Made by a program: the position numbers and the translations under genes. From positions 1,240,001 through 1,304,000 of the forward strand of contig NZ_JXZC01000001.1 in assembly GCF_000935355.1 (NCBI RefSeq): a stretch of DNA of 64,000 nucleotides, in the 5' to 3' direction. This document shows, one piece after another, positions 17,681 to 27,774 of this stretch. How positions within the stretch are numbered: position 1 is the stretch's first letter; each line of letters begins with the position of its first letter. The stretch comes from Rossellomorea aquimaris (GTDB lineage Bacteria > Bacillota > Bacilli > Bacillales > Bacillaceae_B). The notes under the pieces were generated by a model. It was not told the origin of the DNA, made no database searches, and saw only the letters and a program-made list of their open reading frames with translations.

Positions 17681-17719
17681 AAAAAGGATGCTCTTCAAAG
17701 AGAAGAGCATCCTTTTTAT
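17681..17719. terminator. Bidirectional terminator between yhfH and the YtkA-like gene
   Basis: AAGGATGCTCTTC/GAAGAGCATCCTT is a perfect 13-bp stem with A5 before it and T5 after it. Confidence 0.9.
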
Positions 17720-17721
17720 GT

Positions 17722-18474
17722 TTATTGTACTTCTACTATTTGCATTGTGTGTTCGTGAATTTCCTCACCTTTGGTCACATGAACCTGTACATTGTATGTA
17801 CCTTCTTCCGGGAAAGCATACGACCCATTATACTTACCGGCTTCACCTTCTGTTAAGTCGACCCACTCATGCTTCTCTTGACCCTCTTTATAAATTTCCA
17901 GACGCACTTCTGCTTTTCCCAGTGCTTTATCTTCATTTTCCACATGAACGTTCATTTCTGCTTCTTCGTTCATCTTAATCGTATCAGGCTTCATAAGATG
18001 GATGGAAACTGAACTTTCGTGATGACCGTGGTGATCGTCTTCGCTTTCCTCTCCATGTTCCTCTGCCTCTACTTCTCCAATTCCAATTACAGCTGTCGGC
18101 ATGGTGTGCATATCACGGGCCGTTACATGGACCTGCACAGTATACATGCCGTCTTCTTCAAAGGTCTTTTCGGCTTTATATACACCGTCTTTATCATGCT
18201 TCGCTTCAATCATTTCACTTTGTTCTTTATGACCATTTTTCCAAATCTCGTATTTCACTTCACCAGCGTCCTCGACGTTCTCATCACCTTGAGTGACTTT
18301 AGTCGAAAGAGAAACGGTTTCTCCCTTTTCCCCTTTTTCAGGGACGTCTAACTTTGCTTCAATCGCTTCCAGTTTCTCGTCTTCTTTTGCTCCGTTATCT
18401 TCATTTGAATTACCACATGCAGCGATAAACAATGCCAGGAAACCCACCAGCATAAATAAGCTTATTTTCTTCAT
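17722..18474 (-). CDS. Two-domain YtkA/FixH-like lipoprotein with His-rich linker
   Basis: This 250-aa lipoprotein has a signal peptide and lipobox (LFIAAC, lipidated C20). Two tandem YtkA-like beta domains follow (about 38-128 and 152-248), each ending in a similar strand (DGMYTVQVHVTARDMH and EGTYNVQVHVTKGEE). The linker (about 134-152) is rich in Glu, Asp and His, including DDHHGHHESS. YtkA-like domains occur near copper and cytochrome assembly genes. The His cluster suggests metal binding, which is inference. It is monocistronic between two strong terminators. Confidence 0.82.
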   Translation of the reverse strand: MKKISLFMLVGFLALFIAACGNSNEDNGAKEDEKLEAIEAKLDVPEKGEKGETVSLSTKVTQGDENVEDAGEVKYEIWKNGHKEQSEMIEAKHDKDGVYKAEKTFEEDGMYTVQVHVTARDMHTMPTAVIGIGEVEAEEHGEESEDDHHGHHESSVSIHLMKPDTIKMNEEAEMNVHVENEDKALGKAEVRLEIYKEGQEKHEWVDLTEGEAGKYNGSYAFPEEGTYNVQVHVTKGEEIHEHTMQIVEVQ

Positions 18475-18582
18475 GTCTACATTCTCCTTTGGACATTCTC
18501 TTTTTAGTGTCTCACCATTATGTACTTCTCACCAATTAGTATACACTGTCATGCATACGGATGGTTTGTCCATTTCATGAAG

Positions 18583-18619
18583 AAAAAACGGGAGATTTGT
18601 GTGGCATCTCCCGTTTTTT
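18583..18619. terminator. Terminator of yhgE
   Basis: AAAAAACGGGAGAT/ATCTCCCGTTTTTT forms a perfect 14-bp stem-plus-tract with a 9-nt loop. It can act in both directions. Confidence 0.85.
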
Positions 18620-18622
18620 TCC

Positions 18623-20830
18623 TTATGCTTCTACTGTTTTCGTATATTGTTTCTTGAATAACCCTATGAAGAATACAACTGTCAATGCGCTGAACACACT
18701 GAAGTATCCCAGCAGGATGAAGATGTTCTGCCACATGAAGGCAAAGTCCCCGCTTGAGATGACCGCTTTGAACGCTGATACCGAGTAAGTCATCGGTAAC
18801 AATGCACTGATTGGCTGCAGAGCACTCGGGATTAATTCTAATGGGAATGTCCCTGCACTCGTAGTTAATTGCAGGATCAATATAATAATCGCTACAAAGC
18901 GTCCCGGATCTCCTAAAATCGTTACAAGCATTTGGATGAGGGCCAGGAATGTAAGACTCGTAATGATCGTAGAAAGTAAGAATAATGGTACACTTTCCAC
19001 TTCAAGGCCCAATCCAAGTAGTAAAATACCGGCTGCAACCAGGGATTGAATGATCCCTACCACTGTAAGGACAGTGAATTTACCAAGGAACCAACTCATC
19101 CCGCTTGAAGGACGATTTGCCGGTTCTCTCAATGGATACACAATCGAAATCAATAGTGCTCCGACAAATAACCCTAGAGATAAGAAATAAGGAGCAAAAC
19201 CAGTTCCGTAGTTTGGAACATGATTGATTTTCTCATTTTTCACATCGACTGGACCAGCCATCATGTCATACGTATCGTCATCCGATTTGACACTGTTTGC
19301 TTCTTTTGATGCGTCTTTTAATTTAGTTTCATATTCTGTTGTTCCATCTGATAGTTTCGTTGAACCTTCTGCTAATTCTGTTGAACCATCGGCAAGTTTC
19401 TTTGAACCATCTGTTAGTTGAGTGGAACCATTGTATACTTTATTGAGACCTGAACTTAGTTCGCTTGCTCCTGAAGCGACACTTACTGTTCCTTGGTATA
19501 CTTCACCGAGCTTATCATTTAATAAGCCAAAGTTTTTCACAACTTCACCCTGACCTGCTTGAAGCTGATTGGATCCTTCATCCAGTTGGGCTGAGCCGTC
19601 CACTAATTGTCCGACTCCGGCATGAAGCTCCATTTGGCCCTTATTCAGTTTCTCAATACCGGCTGTAAGACCATCTGCACCATTTTTAAGGTCCCCTGCT
19701 CCCTTACTTAATGCACCTGTACCTGTTTGAAGATCCGAAGCCCCATTTTTTATTTGTGCAATGGCTGCTTCTAATCCAGCACGTTGCTCGTCAGGAAGAC
19801 TTCCCATCAATGGAGCCAATTGTTTTTCCAATTCATTTGCCCCGGAATTTATTTGCTGAGCACCTGTCCCTGCACTATTCGCATACCCTTTCAATTCTTC
19901 AAGCCCGGCAGCCAGTTTCTTAGTACCACCGTATAGTTCCGAATCTCTTGAAGTATTGGCAACTGCACTGGCTAATCCGGCATCCACCTGCTCTAAACCA
20001 GCCTTGCTTTTATCAATCCCTGCTGCAAGGGCATTGATTCCGGATTGGACATCCTGTGTTCCTTTATATAGTTGTTGTGATTTATCCGTCATGACCCCAA
20101 CACCGTCCGATAGTTCCTTAGAACCCTTTGCGAGTTTCTCGGCACCTGCCCGCGTTTTCGCCACACCGTCATTCATCTCAACATTCTTTTCTGCTAAAAC
20201 GGCTAAATTATCCTTCAACTTATTGGCACCTTGAGATAAATCGATCGCCCCATTATTGATTTCGGAAGCTTTGTCACTGGCCGTCCGGTAGCCGTCTCCC
20301 ATTTGCTTGATTTTATCAAACATGGTCTCTGCATAGGTTTCAGAGACAGACTTCGAAAGGCTCGCCTTGATCTCTTTCATCGCTGTATCACCGATTTGGG
20401 CGGACAGGAAGTTAAAGCTTTCATTCGGAACATATTTCAGAGAAAGCTTTTTAGGATGATCTTCTAGTAATGTTGTTCCATTTTCAGAGAAATCCTCCGG
20501 AATCTCAACAAGCATGTAATAATCCTGTTTCTCTAAATTTTTGTATGCTTCCTCCTTATCGACAAAGTGAAAGTCGAATTGCTCGCTATCCTTCAGTTTA
20601 TCAACAAGTTCATCCCCGATATGCAATTCCTTTCCGTCAAACTCAGCTCCCTGGTCGCTGTTTACTACAGCCACAGGTAAGTCTGATAACTGTTCATATG
20701 GATCCCAAAATGCCCACAAGAACATACCACTGTACAGAACAGGGATGAAAAGGACGGCTAGAATCGGAATGAGAAGTTTCTTATTTTTGAATATCGCTTT
20801 AAACTCTGAACCAATAAATGAATTCATCAT
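18623..20830 (-). CDS. yhgE: YhgE/Pip-family membrane protein
   Basis: This 735-aa protein has one N-terminal membrane helix (about 17-40), a roughly 500-residue extracellular region and about five C-terminal membrane helices (from about 545). The extracellular part is dominated by degenerate heptad-like repeats of the form xLxxGxxxLxxG. This matches YhgE/Pip (phage infection protein), which shares the ABC-2 permease-like C terminus and is related to ESX-type secretion factors. Start at 20830 or 20827 follows GGAGG. It is preceded by two operators for the adjacent repressor YhgD. Confidence 0.9.
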   Translation of the reverse strand: MMNSFIGSEFKAIFKNKKLLIPILAVLFIPVLYSGMFLWAFWDPYEQLSDLPVAVVNSDQGAEFDGKELHIGDELVDKLKDSEQFDFHFVDKEEAYKNLEKQDYYMLVEIPEDFSENGTTLLEDHPKKLSLKYVPNESFNFLSAQIGDTAMKEIKASLSKSVSETYAETMFDKIKQMGDGYRTASDKASEINNGAIDLSQGANKLKDNLAVLAEKNVEMNDGVAKTRAGAEKLAKGSKELSDGVGVMTDKSQQLYKGTQDVQSGINALAAGIDKSKAGLEQVDAGLASAVANTSRDSELYGGTKKLAAGLEELKGYANSAGTGAQQINSGANELEKQLAPLMGSLPDEQRAGLEAAIAQIKNGASDLQTGTGALSKGAGDLKNGADGLTAGIEKLNKGQMELHAGVGQLVDGSAQLDEGSNQLQAGQGEVVKNFGLLNDKLGEVYQGTVSVASGASELSSGLNKVYNGSTQLTDGSKKLADGSTELAEGSTKLSDGTTEYETKLKDASKEANSVKSDDDTYDMMAGPVDVKNEKINHVPNYGTGFAPYFLSLGLFVGALLISIVYPLREPANRPSSGMSWFLGKFTVLTVVGIIQSLVAAGILLLGLGLEVESVPLFLLSTIITSLTFLALIQMLVTILGDPGRFVAIIILILQLTTSAGTFPLELIPSALQPISALLPMTYSVSAFKAVISSGDFAFMWQNIFILLGYFSVFSALTVVFFIGLFKKQYTKTVEA

Positions 20831-20862
20831 GTTTTCCTCCAATTTTCCTGAATTTGAATAAT

Positions 20863-20885
20863 TGACCATTTAGTCCAAATAGTCA
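20863..20885. promoter_or_regulatory. YhgD operator 1 (yhgE side)
   Basis: This 23-bp imperfect palindrome begins TGACCATTT and ends AAATAGTCA, following TGAC-N15-GTCA. It lies 33 bp before the yhgE start. Two further sites share the same architecture. Confidence 0.65.
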
Positions 20886-20909
20886 TTTTATACAAAAAAA
20901 ATAAATAAA

Positions 20910-20932
20910 TGACTATTTTATTCATTTGGTCA
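20910..20932. promoter_or_regulatory. YhgD operator 2 (yhgD 3' / yhgE promoter side)
   Basis: This 23-bp palindrome begins TGACTATTT and ends ATTTGGTCA, with the same TGAC-N15-GTCA spacing as operator 1. The two are centred 47 bp apart, near the promoter for yhgE. Confidence 0.65.
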
Positions 20933-20953
20933 TTTTTTACCAAAAATGAAGGA

Positions 20954-21529
20954 CTATCGATTCGATAACCCTTTAATTAAATATAGTTCAAAGAGGTTGG
21001 CAATTTCATCTTTATCAAGGGGACCATGTGCTCGTTCCCAATCGAAAATAAGTGAAACGTACATCTTCAACATAACAAAGGCGGTCATTTCAGGATTACA
21101 TGGCTTAATCGCTTCTGAGGCGATCGCTTTTTCAATTCGTTTACTCACGAACTCAATGACCACTTTCTCCATGCGATCAATGACTTCCGATACAGCAGGA
21201 GTTCCCATCTCCCGTGCTTCTTGATAAAGCTTGATGGTCAGCTTATGCTCTTTCCTGAATTCAAGCATGCGGAACAATGCACGATGAACATTTTCAGAAA
21301 AGGATTCCTTGGGATCGATGACTTCTTCCGCTTCCCGTTTCATTTCGTTGATTAACGATGATACAATTTCATCAAACAATTCTTCCTTATTTCTAAAAAA
21401 AGTATAAATCGTCCCTTTTCCCACATTAGCCAATTTTGCCACTTGATCCATTGTCGTTGCTTTATAACCGAACAGTGAGAACGAATTCGTCGCTGCCTCC
21501 AGAACCTGTTTTTTTCGATCGATCGCCAT
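20954..21529 (-). CDS. yhgD: TetR-family repressor YhgD
   Basis: This 191-aa protein is the same length as B. subtilis YhgD. The N-terminal TetR helix-turn-helix includes VLEAATNSFSLFGYKATTMD and LANVGKGTIYTFFRNKEELF. The C-terminal 130 residues form a ligand-binding helical domain. ATG 21529 is chosen because AAGGGGTG lies 5 bases before it. It is the first gene of the yhgD-yhgE pair and is expected to repress both through three 23-bp operators. The inducer is unknown. Confidence 0.92.
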   Translation of the reverse strand: MAIDRKKQVLEAATNSFSLFGYKATTMDQVAKLANVGKGTIYTFFRNKEELFDEIVSSLINEMKREAEEVIDPKESFSENVHRALFRMLEFRKEHKLTIKLYQEAREMGTPAVSEVIDRMEKVVIEFVSKRIEKAIASEAIKPCNPEMTAFVMLKMYVSLIFDWERAHGPLDKDEIANLFELYLIKGLSNR

Positions 21530-21554
21530 GAACACACCCCTTAATATGACCATT

Positions 21555-21577
21555 TGACCAAATTTGTAATTCAGTCA
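21555..21577. promoter_or_regulatory. YhgD operator 3 (autoregulatory)
   Basis: This 23-bp site begins TGACCAAAT and ends ATTCAGTCA, again TGAC-N15-GTCA. It lies 25 bp upstream of the yhgD start. A direct repeat half-site (TGACCATTT at 21547) overlaps its left edge. Confidence 0.6.
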
Positions 21578-21715
21578 TTTTGTTAACATTGACTAATTTA
21601 TCACATTTCCTGCCGATCCACAAGTGTTTTTTTCTTATAGTATACCATTCATCCCTCATATAGATTAAGCCTTCGTGAATAGGCTATAAGGATAAAGTTT
21701 GTTTGGGGGTGTCTT

Positions 21716-23122
21716 ATGAATATTTACGTTGTTAAAAGCGGGGATTCTCTTTGGTCGATCGCTCAACGATATGGTGTAGGCATGAATCAAATTTCATACG
21801 GAAACCAATTGAAAAACCCCAATATTCTCGTGATTGGACAAAGTCTTCTTATTCCGGAACCTCTAAAAGAATACATCGTACAACCAGGAGATACATTGTA
21901 TAGCATCAGCCAAAAATATAATATAAGTCTAAATGAACTGATCGATTTCAATCAAATTTCTGATCCATCAATGCTATTCGTTGGTCAATTGATCGTTATG
22001 CCTTCCTTTATCCATAGAGTAAAATCGGGTGAGTCACTTTATGTCATTTCCTATAACTATAAAGTCCCGCTTCAGGACATTTTAAAGGCCAATTCTATTT
22101 CAAATCCTTCTCTCATTTATCCAAACCAGCAAATCAGGATTCCAAACACCAAACTAACGACAGAAGTAAATGCCTATATTACCCGGACAGACAGTGAAGG
22201 AGTAGCCGAAGTGAACGGTTTGGGAAGCTATTTCACTTACCTGACTCCCTTTACGTATTCCATTACAAGAGACGGTTCGGTCACTGAGTTAAATGATAGT
22301 GCTCTTATTTCAGCCTCATACAACCAAAACGTCGACCCTTTACTGGTTCTCACAAATTTTACAGGTGGAAAATTCGACTCTGATCTTGTTGCCACCATTC
22401 TAAGAAGTGAAACTCTGCAAAACACCTTAATCTCATCCATCTTAAAGAAAATGGAGCTGAAGGGCTATAAAGGTTTAAATTTTGATTTCGAATATGTATA
22501 TCCCGAGGACCGGGAAAATTATAATACTTTTTTAAGAAGAACCGTTGCAGCCTTAAAACCTAAAGGGTACTCTGTATCGACGGCCCTCGCACCTAAAATT
22601 AGAGCTGACCAAAAAGGACTCTTGTATGAAGCCCATGACTATAAAGCTCACGGAGATATTGTCGATTTCGTTGTCCTCATGACATACGAATGGGGATGGG
22701 CAGGCGGAAAACCATGGGCGATTGCCCCCATTAATGAAGTGAAAAAAGTACTTGATTACGCCGTAACCGTAATACCGAGAAACAAAATCATGATGGGCGC
22801 TCCCCTCTATGGACGCAACTGGAATGTTCCATGGGCAGACGGAACCTTTGCTAAAACGGTCTCGCCTCAAGGAGCACTTGATCTCGCAAGCAAGTATGGT
22901 GTAAGGATTCAATACAACGACGTTTATCAATCCCCTTATTTCACTTATTGGGATGAAACCGGCCAAAAGCATGAAGTCTGGTTTGAAGACGCACGAAGCA
23001 TGCTGGCCAAACAGAAAACGGTGGATGAGTATGGACTCAGGGGTTTAAGTTACTGGGTTTTGGGATCTGCCTTTCCACAGAATTGGATGCTGCAGCATTC
23101 AAGGTATCGGGTTGTGAAGTGA
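21716..23122 (+). CDS. LysM-GH18 spore peptidoglycan hydrolase (SleL/YaaH-like)
   Basis: This 468-aa protein carries three N-terminal LysM repeats (about 2-46, 50-94 and 100-144, each with a GDSL/GDTL/GESL start and a final IPxP/MPS/IP) and a GH18 domain (about 150-465). The catalytic DxxDxE-type motif is GLNFDFEYV, with the acid E at about 256. SleL/YaaH enzymes are N-acetylglucosaminidases that degrade spore cortex fragments during germination. No signal peptide is present, as in YaaH. Three rather than two LysM copies are unusual for this subfamily. The start follows GGGGGTG. Confidence 0.9.
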   Translation: MNIYVVKSGDSLWSIAQRYGVGMNQISYGNQLKNPNILVIGQSLLIPEPLKEYIVQPGDTLYSISQKYNISLNELIDFNQISDPSMLFVGQLIVMPSFIHRVKSGESLYVISYNYKVPLQDILKANSISNPSLIYPNQQIRIPNTKLTTEVNAYITRTDSEGVAEVNGLGSYFTYLTPFTYSITRDGSVTELNDSALISASYNQNVDPLLVLTNFTGGKFDSDLVATILRSETLQNTLISSILKKMELKGYKGLNFDFEYVYPEDRENYNTFLRRTVAALKPKGYSVSTALAPKIRADQKGLLYEAHDYKAHGDIVDFVVLMTYEWGWAGGKPWAIAPINEVKKVLDYAVTVIPRNKIMMGAPLYGRNWNVPWADGTFAKTVSPQGALDLASKYGVRIQYNDVYQSPYFTYWDETGQKHEVWFEDARSMLAKQKTVDEYGLRGLSYWVLGSAFPQNWMLQHSRYRVVK

Positions 23123-23129
23123 GTGGTGC

Positions 23130-23159
23130 ACCTCCTGTTGTCTGCAGGAGGTATTTTTC
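23130..23159 (+). terminator. Terminator of the LysM-GH18 gene
   Basis: ACCTCCTG/CAGGAGGT is a perfect 8-bp stem followed by ATTTTTCT. Confidence 0.75.
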
Positions 23160-23203
23160 TGTTGATTATCTTGAAGATTGGCGTAAATGCTTTCCTAATA
23201 GAT

Positions 23204-23232
23204 CCAAAAAAAAGACCGCCACCATGGCGGCC
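23204..23232 (-). terminator. Terminator of the hemEHY operon
   Basis: CCGCCA/TGGCGG with flanking GA/CC extends the stem, and an eight-T tract follows on the reverse strand. Confidence 0.7.
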
Positions 23233-23241
23233 TCCATAATC

Positions 23242-24645
23242 CTATTGCAGGTACTCCAATACTTTCGATACGGTCTTTTCTCCCTGCTCGATACAGTCCG
23301 GGATACTTACTCCTTCATAAGAACTCCCGGCGATAAATAGTCCAGGCAGGCTCGCTTCAGCCTGTTCATACATGTCCAGGATCCGTTCCCTGTGGCCCAC
23401 TGTATATTGCGGCATGGAGTTCTTATAACGGGACACGATCGTAAACTCAGGAGCACCCTCTATAACCATGACCTTGCTCAGGTCTTCAAGGACAATCTGC
23501 TGAATTTCATCATCAGATAAATCGACGATGGTTTCGTCACCCGATTTCCCCAGGTAGCATCGCAATAGTGCCTTTCCTTCCGGGGCGGTGTGGGGCCATT
23601 TTTTATGGGTCCAGGTACCTGCCGTCAAGGAATAGTCACTGTTTCTTGACACGAGGAATTCCGTACCGGCGATGTCTTTTTTTATGGCATCCTGTGAAAA
23701 TCCCATTGCAACGGTTGCCACCGAGGTAGCTGGCATTTCTTTCAAAAAGGCTAAGAATGGGTAGGTGGGAAACATGGAATGTACTACATGATGAGGTGTA
23801 GTGACGATTACGCTATCGGCTTCTAATTGCTCCCCGTTTGTGAAGGTAATCGTATAATCATTGCCGTCTTCTTTTTCTATGTTGGTTACTTTCATGCTTT
23901 TGTATACCGTGTTCGGCTCCAGACCTTCCTCCATGGCGTCGATCAAGGACTGAAGCCCTCCTGTGAATGTAAGGAAGTTACCTTTTTCATCCGTGTTGGC
24001 TGATTGGCCGCTCTTTTTGATACCTGCTATTAAACTGCGATGTTTCTGTTCCAATTCGTAGAGTTGCGGGAAAGTTGACATTAAGCTTAATTGATCGATA
24101 TCTCCGGCAAAGATTCCTGTTAGGAGTGGTTCAATCAAATGGTCAACAACTTCATCCCCCATTCTTCTTCTAAAGAATTTCCCCAGGGACTGATCTTCTG
24201 TTTCCTGTGAGCGGGGAAGCACGAAATCTGCCGCAGCCCTCATCTTTCCTGTCAATGAAAACAGACTGGTCGTAATGAAAGGGGCGATTTGGGTTGGAAT
24301 ACCTACGATGGATCCACCGGGTATGGGGTACAGCTCACCACCCGCTATCACATAGGACGTGCCTTTACGATTACGGATGAGCGTATCCTCGATTCCCAGT
24401 CGTTCCGCTAAGCGGGAGACTTCCGGTTTGCTGGCTAAACATGAGTCCGGTCCCTTTTCGATCACATACCCGTCTCTTTTCAAGGTTTGCACTTTTCCAC
24501 CGAGTCGATGGGTTGCTTCCACCAGCTTTACTTCTATGGGAAGGTTTTTTTCTTTTATTTCCTGTTGCAGGTAGTACGCCGTCGTTAATCCGGTGATCCC
24601 TCCACCTATGATTACGACCCTTTTATTTTGTTCCAACACGTTCAT
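23242..24645 (-). CDS. hemY: Coproporphyrinogen III / protoporphyrinogen oxidase HemY (CgoX)
   Basis: This 467-aa flavoprotein carries the N-terminal FAD dinucleotide-binding motif VVIIGGGITGLTTAYYL, the arginine-containing RLGGKVQT loop and the C-terminal FAD motif GLFIAGSSYEGVSIPDCIEQG. In Firmicutes it oxidises coproporphyrinogen III to coproporphyrin III in the coproporphyrin-dependent heme pathway. It is the last gene of hemEHY. An ATG at 24645 is used here. A GTG two codons later (24639) has better spacing from AAGAAGG and is an alternative start. Confidence 0.93.
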   Translation of the reverse strand: MNVLEQNKRVVIIGGGITGLTTAYYLQQEIKEKNLPIEVKLVEATHRLGGKVQTLKRDGYVIEKGPDSCLASKPEVSRLAERLGIEDTLIRNRKGTSYVIAGGELYPIPGGSIVGIPTQIAPFITTSLFSLTGKMRAAADFVLPRSQETEDQSLGKFFRRRMGDEVVDHLIEPLLTGIFAGDIDQLSLMSTFPQLYELEQKHRSLIAGIKKSGQSANTDEKGNFLTFTGGLQSLIDAMEEGLEPNTVYKSMKVTNIEKEDGNDYTITFTNGEQLEADSVIVTTPHHVVHSMFPTYPFLAFLKEMPATSVATVAMGFSQDAIKKDIAGTEFLVSRNSDYSLTAGTWTHKKWPHTAPEGKALLRCYLGKSGDETIVDLSDDEIQQIVLEDLSKVMVIEGAPEFTIVSRYKNSMPQYTVGHRERILDMYEQAEASLPGLFIAGSSYEGVSIPDCIEQGEKTVSKVLEYLQ

Positions 24646-24751
24646 CGCCTTCTTTAACAATATATCTTATTGAACAATAGAGAAGGACTAAAGCGGTGAG
24701 TGTAAACTCATTTGCCTCAGTCCTTCATTTGTTTCAGCCAAAAACGAGAAA

Positions 24752-25681
24752 TTATTTAAGGTGTTTTAACACGACTTCTGCCATTGCATCGATGAATTCA
24801 GGTTTGGCATTCGGCATTTCAGGACGATAGTACGAAGCTCCAATATCATCTGTTACCACTTTACATTCATAATCATTGTCATATAGCACTTCTAGATGAT
24901 CTGATACGAAACCTACCGGTGTGTAGACGAATGTCTTGTATCCTTTTTCTTTATAAAGATCACGGGTTAAGTCCTGAACGTCAGGACCTAACCAGGGGTC
25001 AGGAGTGTTCCCTTCACTTTGCCAGCCTACTGCATATTCCTTCACGCCTGCGCCCTCTGCGATCATCTTCGCTGTTTCCTCTAATTGCATTGGATATGGA
25101 TCGCCTGACTGCAGGATACGTTCCGGTAAACTGTGGGCGGATACGATCAGGACAGCATGACTCTTTTCCTCATCTGACATGCTTGCATAGGTTTCTTTCA
25201 CTCTATCCACCCAATACTGAATGAATTTAGGTTCATCATACCAGCTCTCAACGGATGTGATGTGTGGTCCACCCAGCTTTTCTGCCGTTTCCTTCGCACG
25301 TCCATTGTAGGATTTAACACTGAACGTGGAGAAATGAGGGGCAAGTACAATCGAAACGGCTTCTTCAATGCCATCTTTATGCATTTGTTCAACAGCATCT
25401 TCCACGAAAGGTTCGATATGCTTCAGACCAAGATACATTTTAAACTCAATGCCATCCTGAATGCTGTTTAAATGTTCTTCAAGGCTCTTCGCCTGATCCA
25501 GGGTGATCTTAGCCAGTGGGGAAATCCCACCGATCGCTTCATAACGGCCACGTAGATCTTCCAGCAATTCAGCCGAGGGAGCTCTTCCATGTCGGATATG
25601 AGTATAGTAACGTTCCAAATCTTCTTCTTTATATGGAGTTCCATAGGCCATCACCAATAGACCCATTTTTTTCTTTGTCAT
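24752..25681 (-). CDS. hemH: Ferrochelatase HemH (coproporphyrin ferrochelatase, CpfC)
   Basis: This 309-aa protein is full length. It carries the catalytic histidine in [13 protein letters not shown] and the conserved acidic [11 protein letters not shown] segment near residue 265. It inserts Fe2+ into coproporphyrin III in the second of the three terminal heme steps. It lies between hemE and hemY on the same strand. A compound inverted repeat (24682-24726) lies in the 106-bp space to hemY and may tune hemY level. Confidence 0.95.
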   Translation of the reverse strand: MTKKKMGLLVMAYGTPYKEEDLERYYTHIRHGRAPSAELLEDLRGRYEAIGGISPLAKITLDQAKSLEEHLNSIQDGIEFKMYLGLKHIEPFVEDAVEQMHKDGIEEAVSIVLAPHFSTFSVKSYNGRAKETAEKLGGPHITSVESWYDEPKFIQYWVDRVKETYASMSDEEKSHAVLIVSAHSLPERILQSGDPYPMQLEETAKMIAEGAGVKEYAVGWQSEGNTPDPWLGPDVQDLTRDLYKEKGYKTFVYTPVGFVSDHLEVLYDNDYECKVVTDDIGASYYRPEMPNAKPEFIDAMAEVVLKHLK

Positions 25682-25771
25682 ACCATTTCACCTCATTATC
25701 AGTATCATACATTCCATTATTGTGCCATGTTTCTTCAGATGAATCCATGGATACACACATATGAATGTGCT

Positions 25772-26803
25772 CTACCTGGCACTGTATTCATGTACGAAAC
25801 TTGCAAGACGCTTTAATGTATCCGGATTAACTTGCGGAAATACCCCGTGTCCCAAGTTAAAGATGTGGCCAGGAAGCTCCATTCCTTGATCAAGGATCTC
25901 TTTTGCTCTATCTTCGATCACTTCCCAAGGAGCTAACAGAATCGCAGGATCCAGATTTCCCATAACTGTTTTGGAGATGCCTCTTTCTCTTGCTTCTTTA
26001 ATCGGCAGGCGCCAGTCCAAACCAACTACATCAAGAGGAAGGTCATGCCATTCATTTGCCAAGTGACTTGCTCCAACACCAAACATGATCAATGGTACGT
26101 TCTCTTCCTTCAATTCTGTAAAGATCTTCTCCATGACCGGCTTAATGAATGTACGATAATCTTGTATATTCAATGCACCGACCCATGAGTCGAAAATTTG
26201 GAAAGCAGACGCTCCTGCTTTAATTTGAGCTTTCGCATACGTCACTGTCATGTTTGCAAGTTTATCCATTAATGCAAACCAGGCTTGAGGTTCTGCATAC
26301 ATAAACGCTTTTGTTTTATTATAGTTTTTCGAAGGACCGCCTTCAATCATGTAGCTTGCCATTGTAAATGGTGCACCGGCAAATCCGATCAATGGCACGG
26401 ACAGTTGCTCCTGGGTCAATAATTTAATGGTATTTAATACGTAAGGAACATCATTTTCGGGGTCGATTTCCCCCAGCTTCTCTACATCCGCTGTCGTACG
26501 AATCGGGTTATCGATCACCGGACCGATCCCTGATTTGATTTCTACATCCACTCCTATAGAAGGAAGTGGTGACATAATGTCTTTATAAAGGATCGCTGCA
26601 TCCACATCATATTGTTCCACCGGCAGCCTTGTCACATATGCACAAAGCTCAGGTTGGTGTGTAATTTCAAACAGAGAATACTTCTCTTTGATTTTACGGT
26701 ATTCAGGTTGTGAACGCCCGGCTTGTCTCATATACCAAACCGGAGTATAGTCCGTCTTCTCTCCCCTTGCTGCTCGTAAAAAAGTATCATTCATTTGTTT
26801 CAT
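25772..26803 (-). CDS. hemE: Uroporphyrinogen III decarboxylase HemE
   Basis: This 343-aa protein has the N-terminal substrate motif [16 protein letters not shown] and the catalytic Asp in LYKDIMSPL. The second signature [17 protein letters not shown] is intact. It removes four carboxyl groups from uroporphyrinogen III and opens the hemEHY operon. Two start codons are possible, M1 or M4. No penicillin-binding protein gene (pbpF) lies upstream, unlike B. subtilis as I recall its order. Confidence 0.95.
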   Translation of the reverse strand: MKQMNDTFLRAARGEKTDYTPVWYMRQAGRSQPEYRKIKEKYSLFEITHQPELCAYVTRLPVEQYDVDAAILYKDIMSPLPSIGVDVEIKSGIGPVIDNPIRTTADVEKLGEIDPENDVPYVLNTIKLLTQEQLSVPLIGFAGAPFTMASYMIEGGPSKNYNKTKAFMYAEPQAWFALMDKLANMTVTYAKAQIKAGASAFQIFDSWVGALNIQDYRTFIKPVMEKIFTELKEENVPLIMFGVGASHLANEWHDLPLDVVGLDWRLPIKEARERGISKTVMGNLDPAILLAPWEVIEDRAKEILDQGMELPGHIFNLGHGVFPQVNPDTLKRLASFVHEYSAR

Positions 26804-27586
<783 letters not shown>

Positions 27587-27589
27587 AAC

Positions 27590-27622
27590 ATAAGCTGCCA
27601 TATTCCTGGCAGCTTATTTATT
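27590..27622 (+). terminator. Terminator of hmoB
   Basis: ATAAGCTGCCA/TGGCAGCTTAT is a perfect 11-bp stem followed by TTATTATCC. Confidence 0.7.
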
Positions 27623-27774
27623 ATCCTGATATTTATACCTTCAATCTTAATCATTACACTTAAGGTGTACATACATAATTACAAATTATTAACAGTATAC
27701 TTTATCGTATTGGTCATAGATATTTACTTTGCTGGTTAACACTACACAACGTATATGAAAGGAGTGGAGTACCG

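Noticed and set aside
24682-24726. Compound inverted repeat between hemH and hemY as a terminator
   Set aside because: No T tract follows on the coding strand. It may affect mRNA stability, but termination inside the operon is unlikely.
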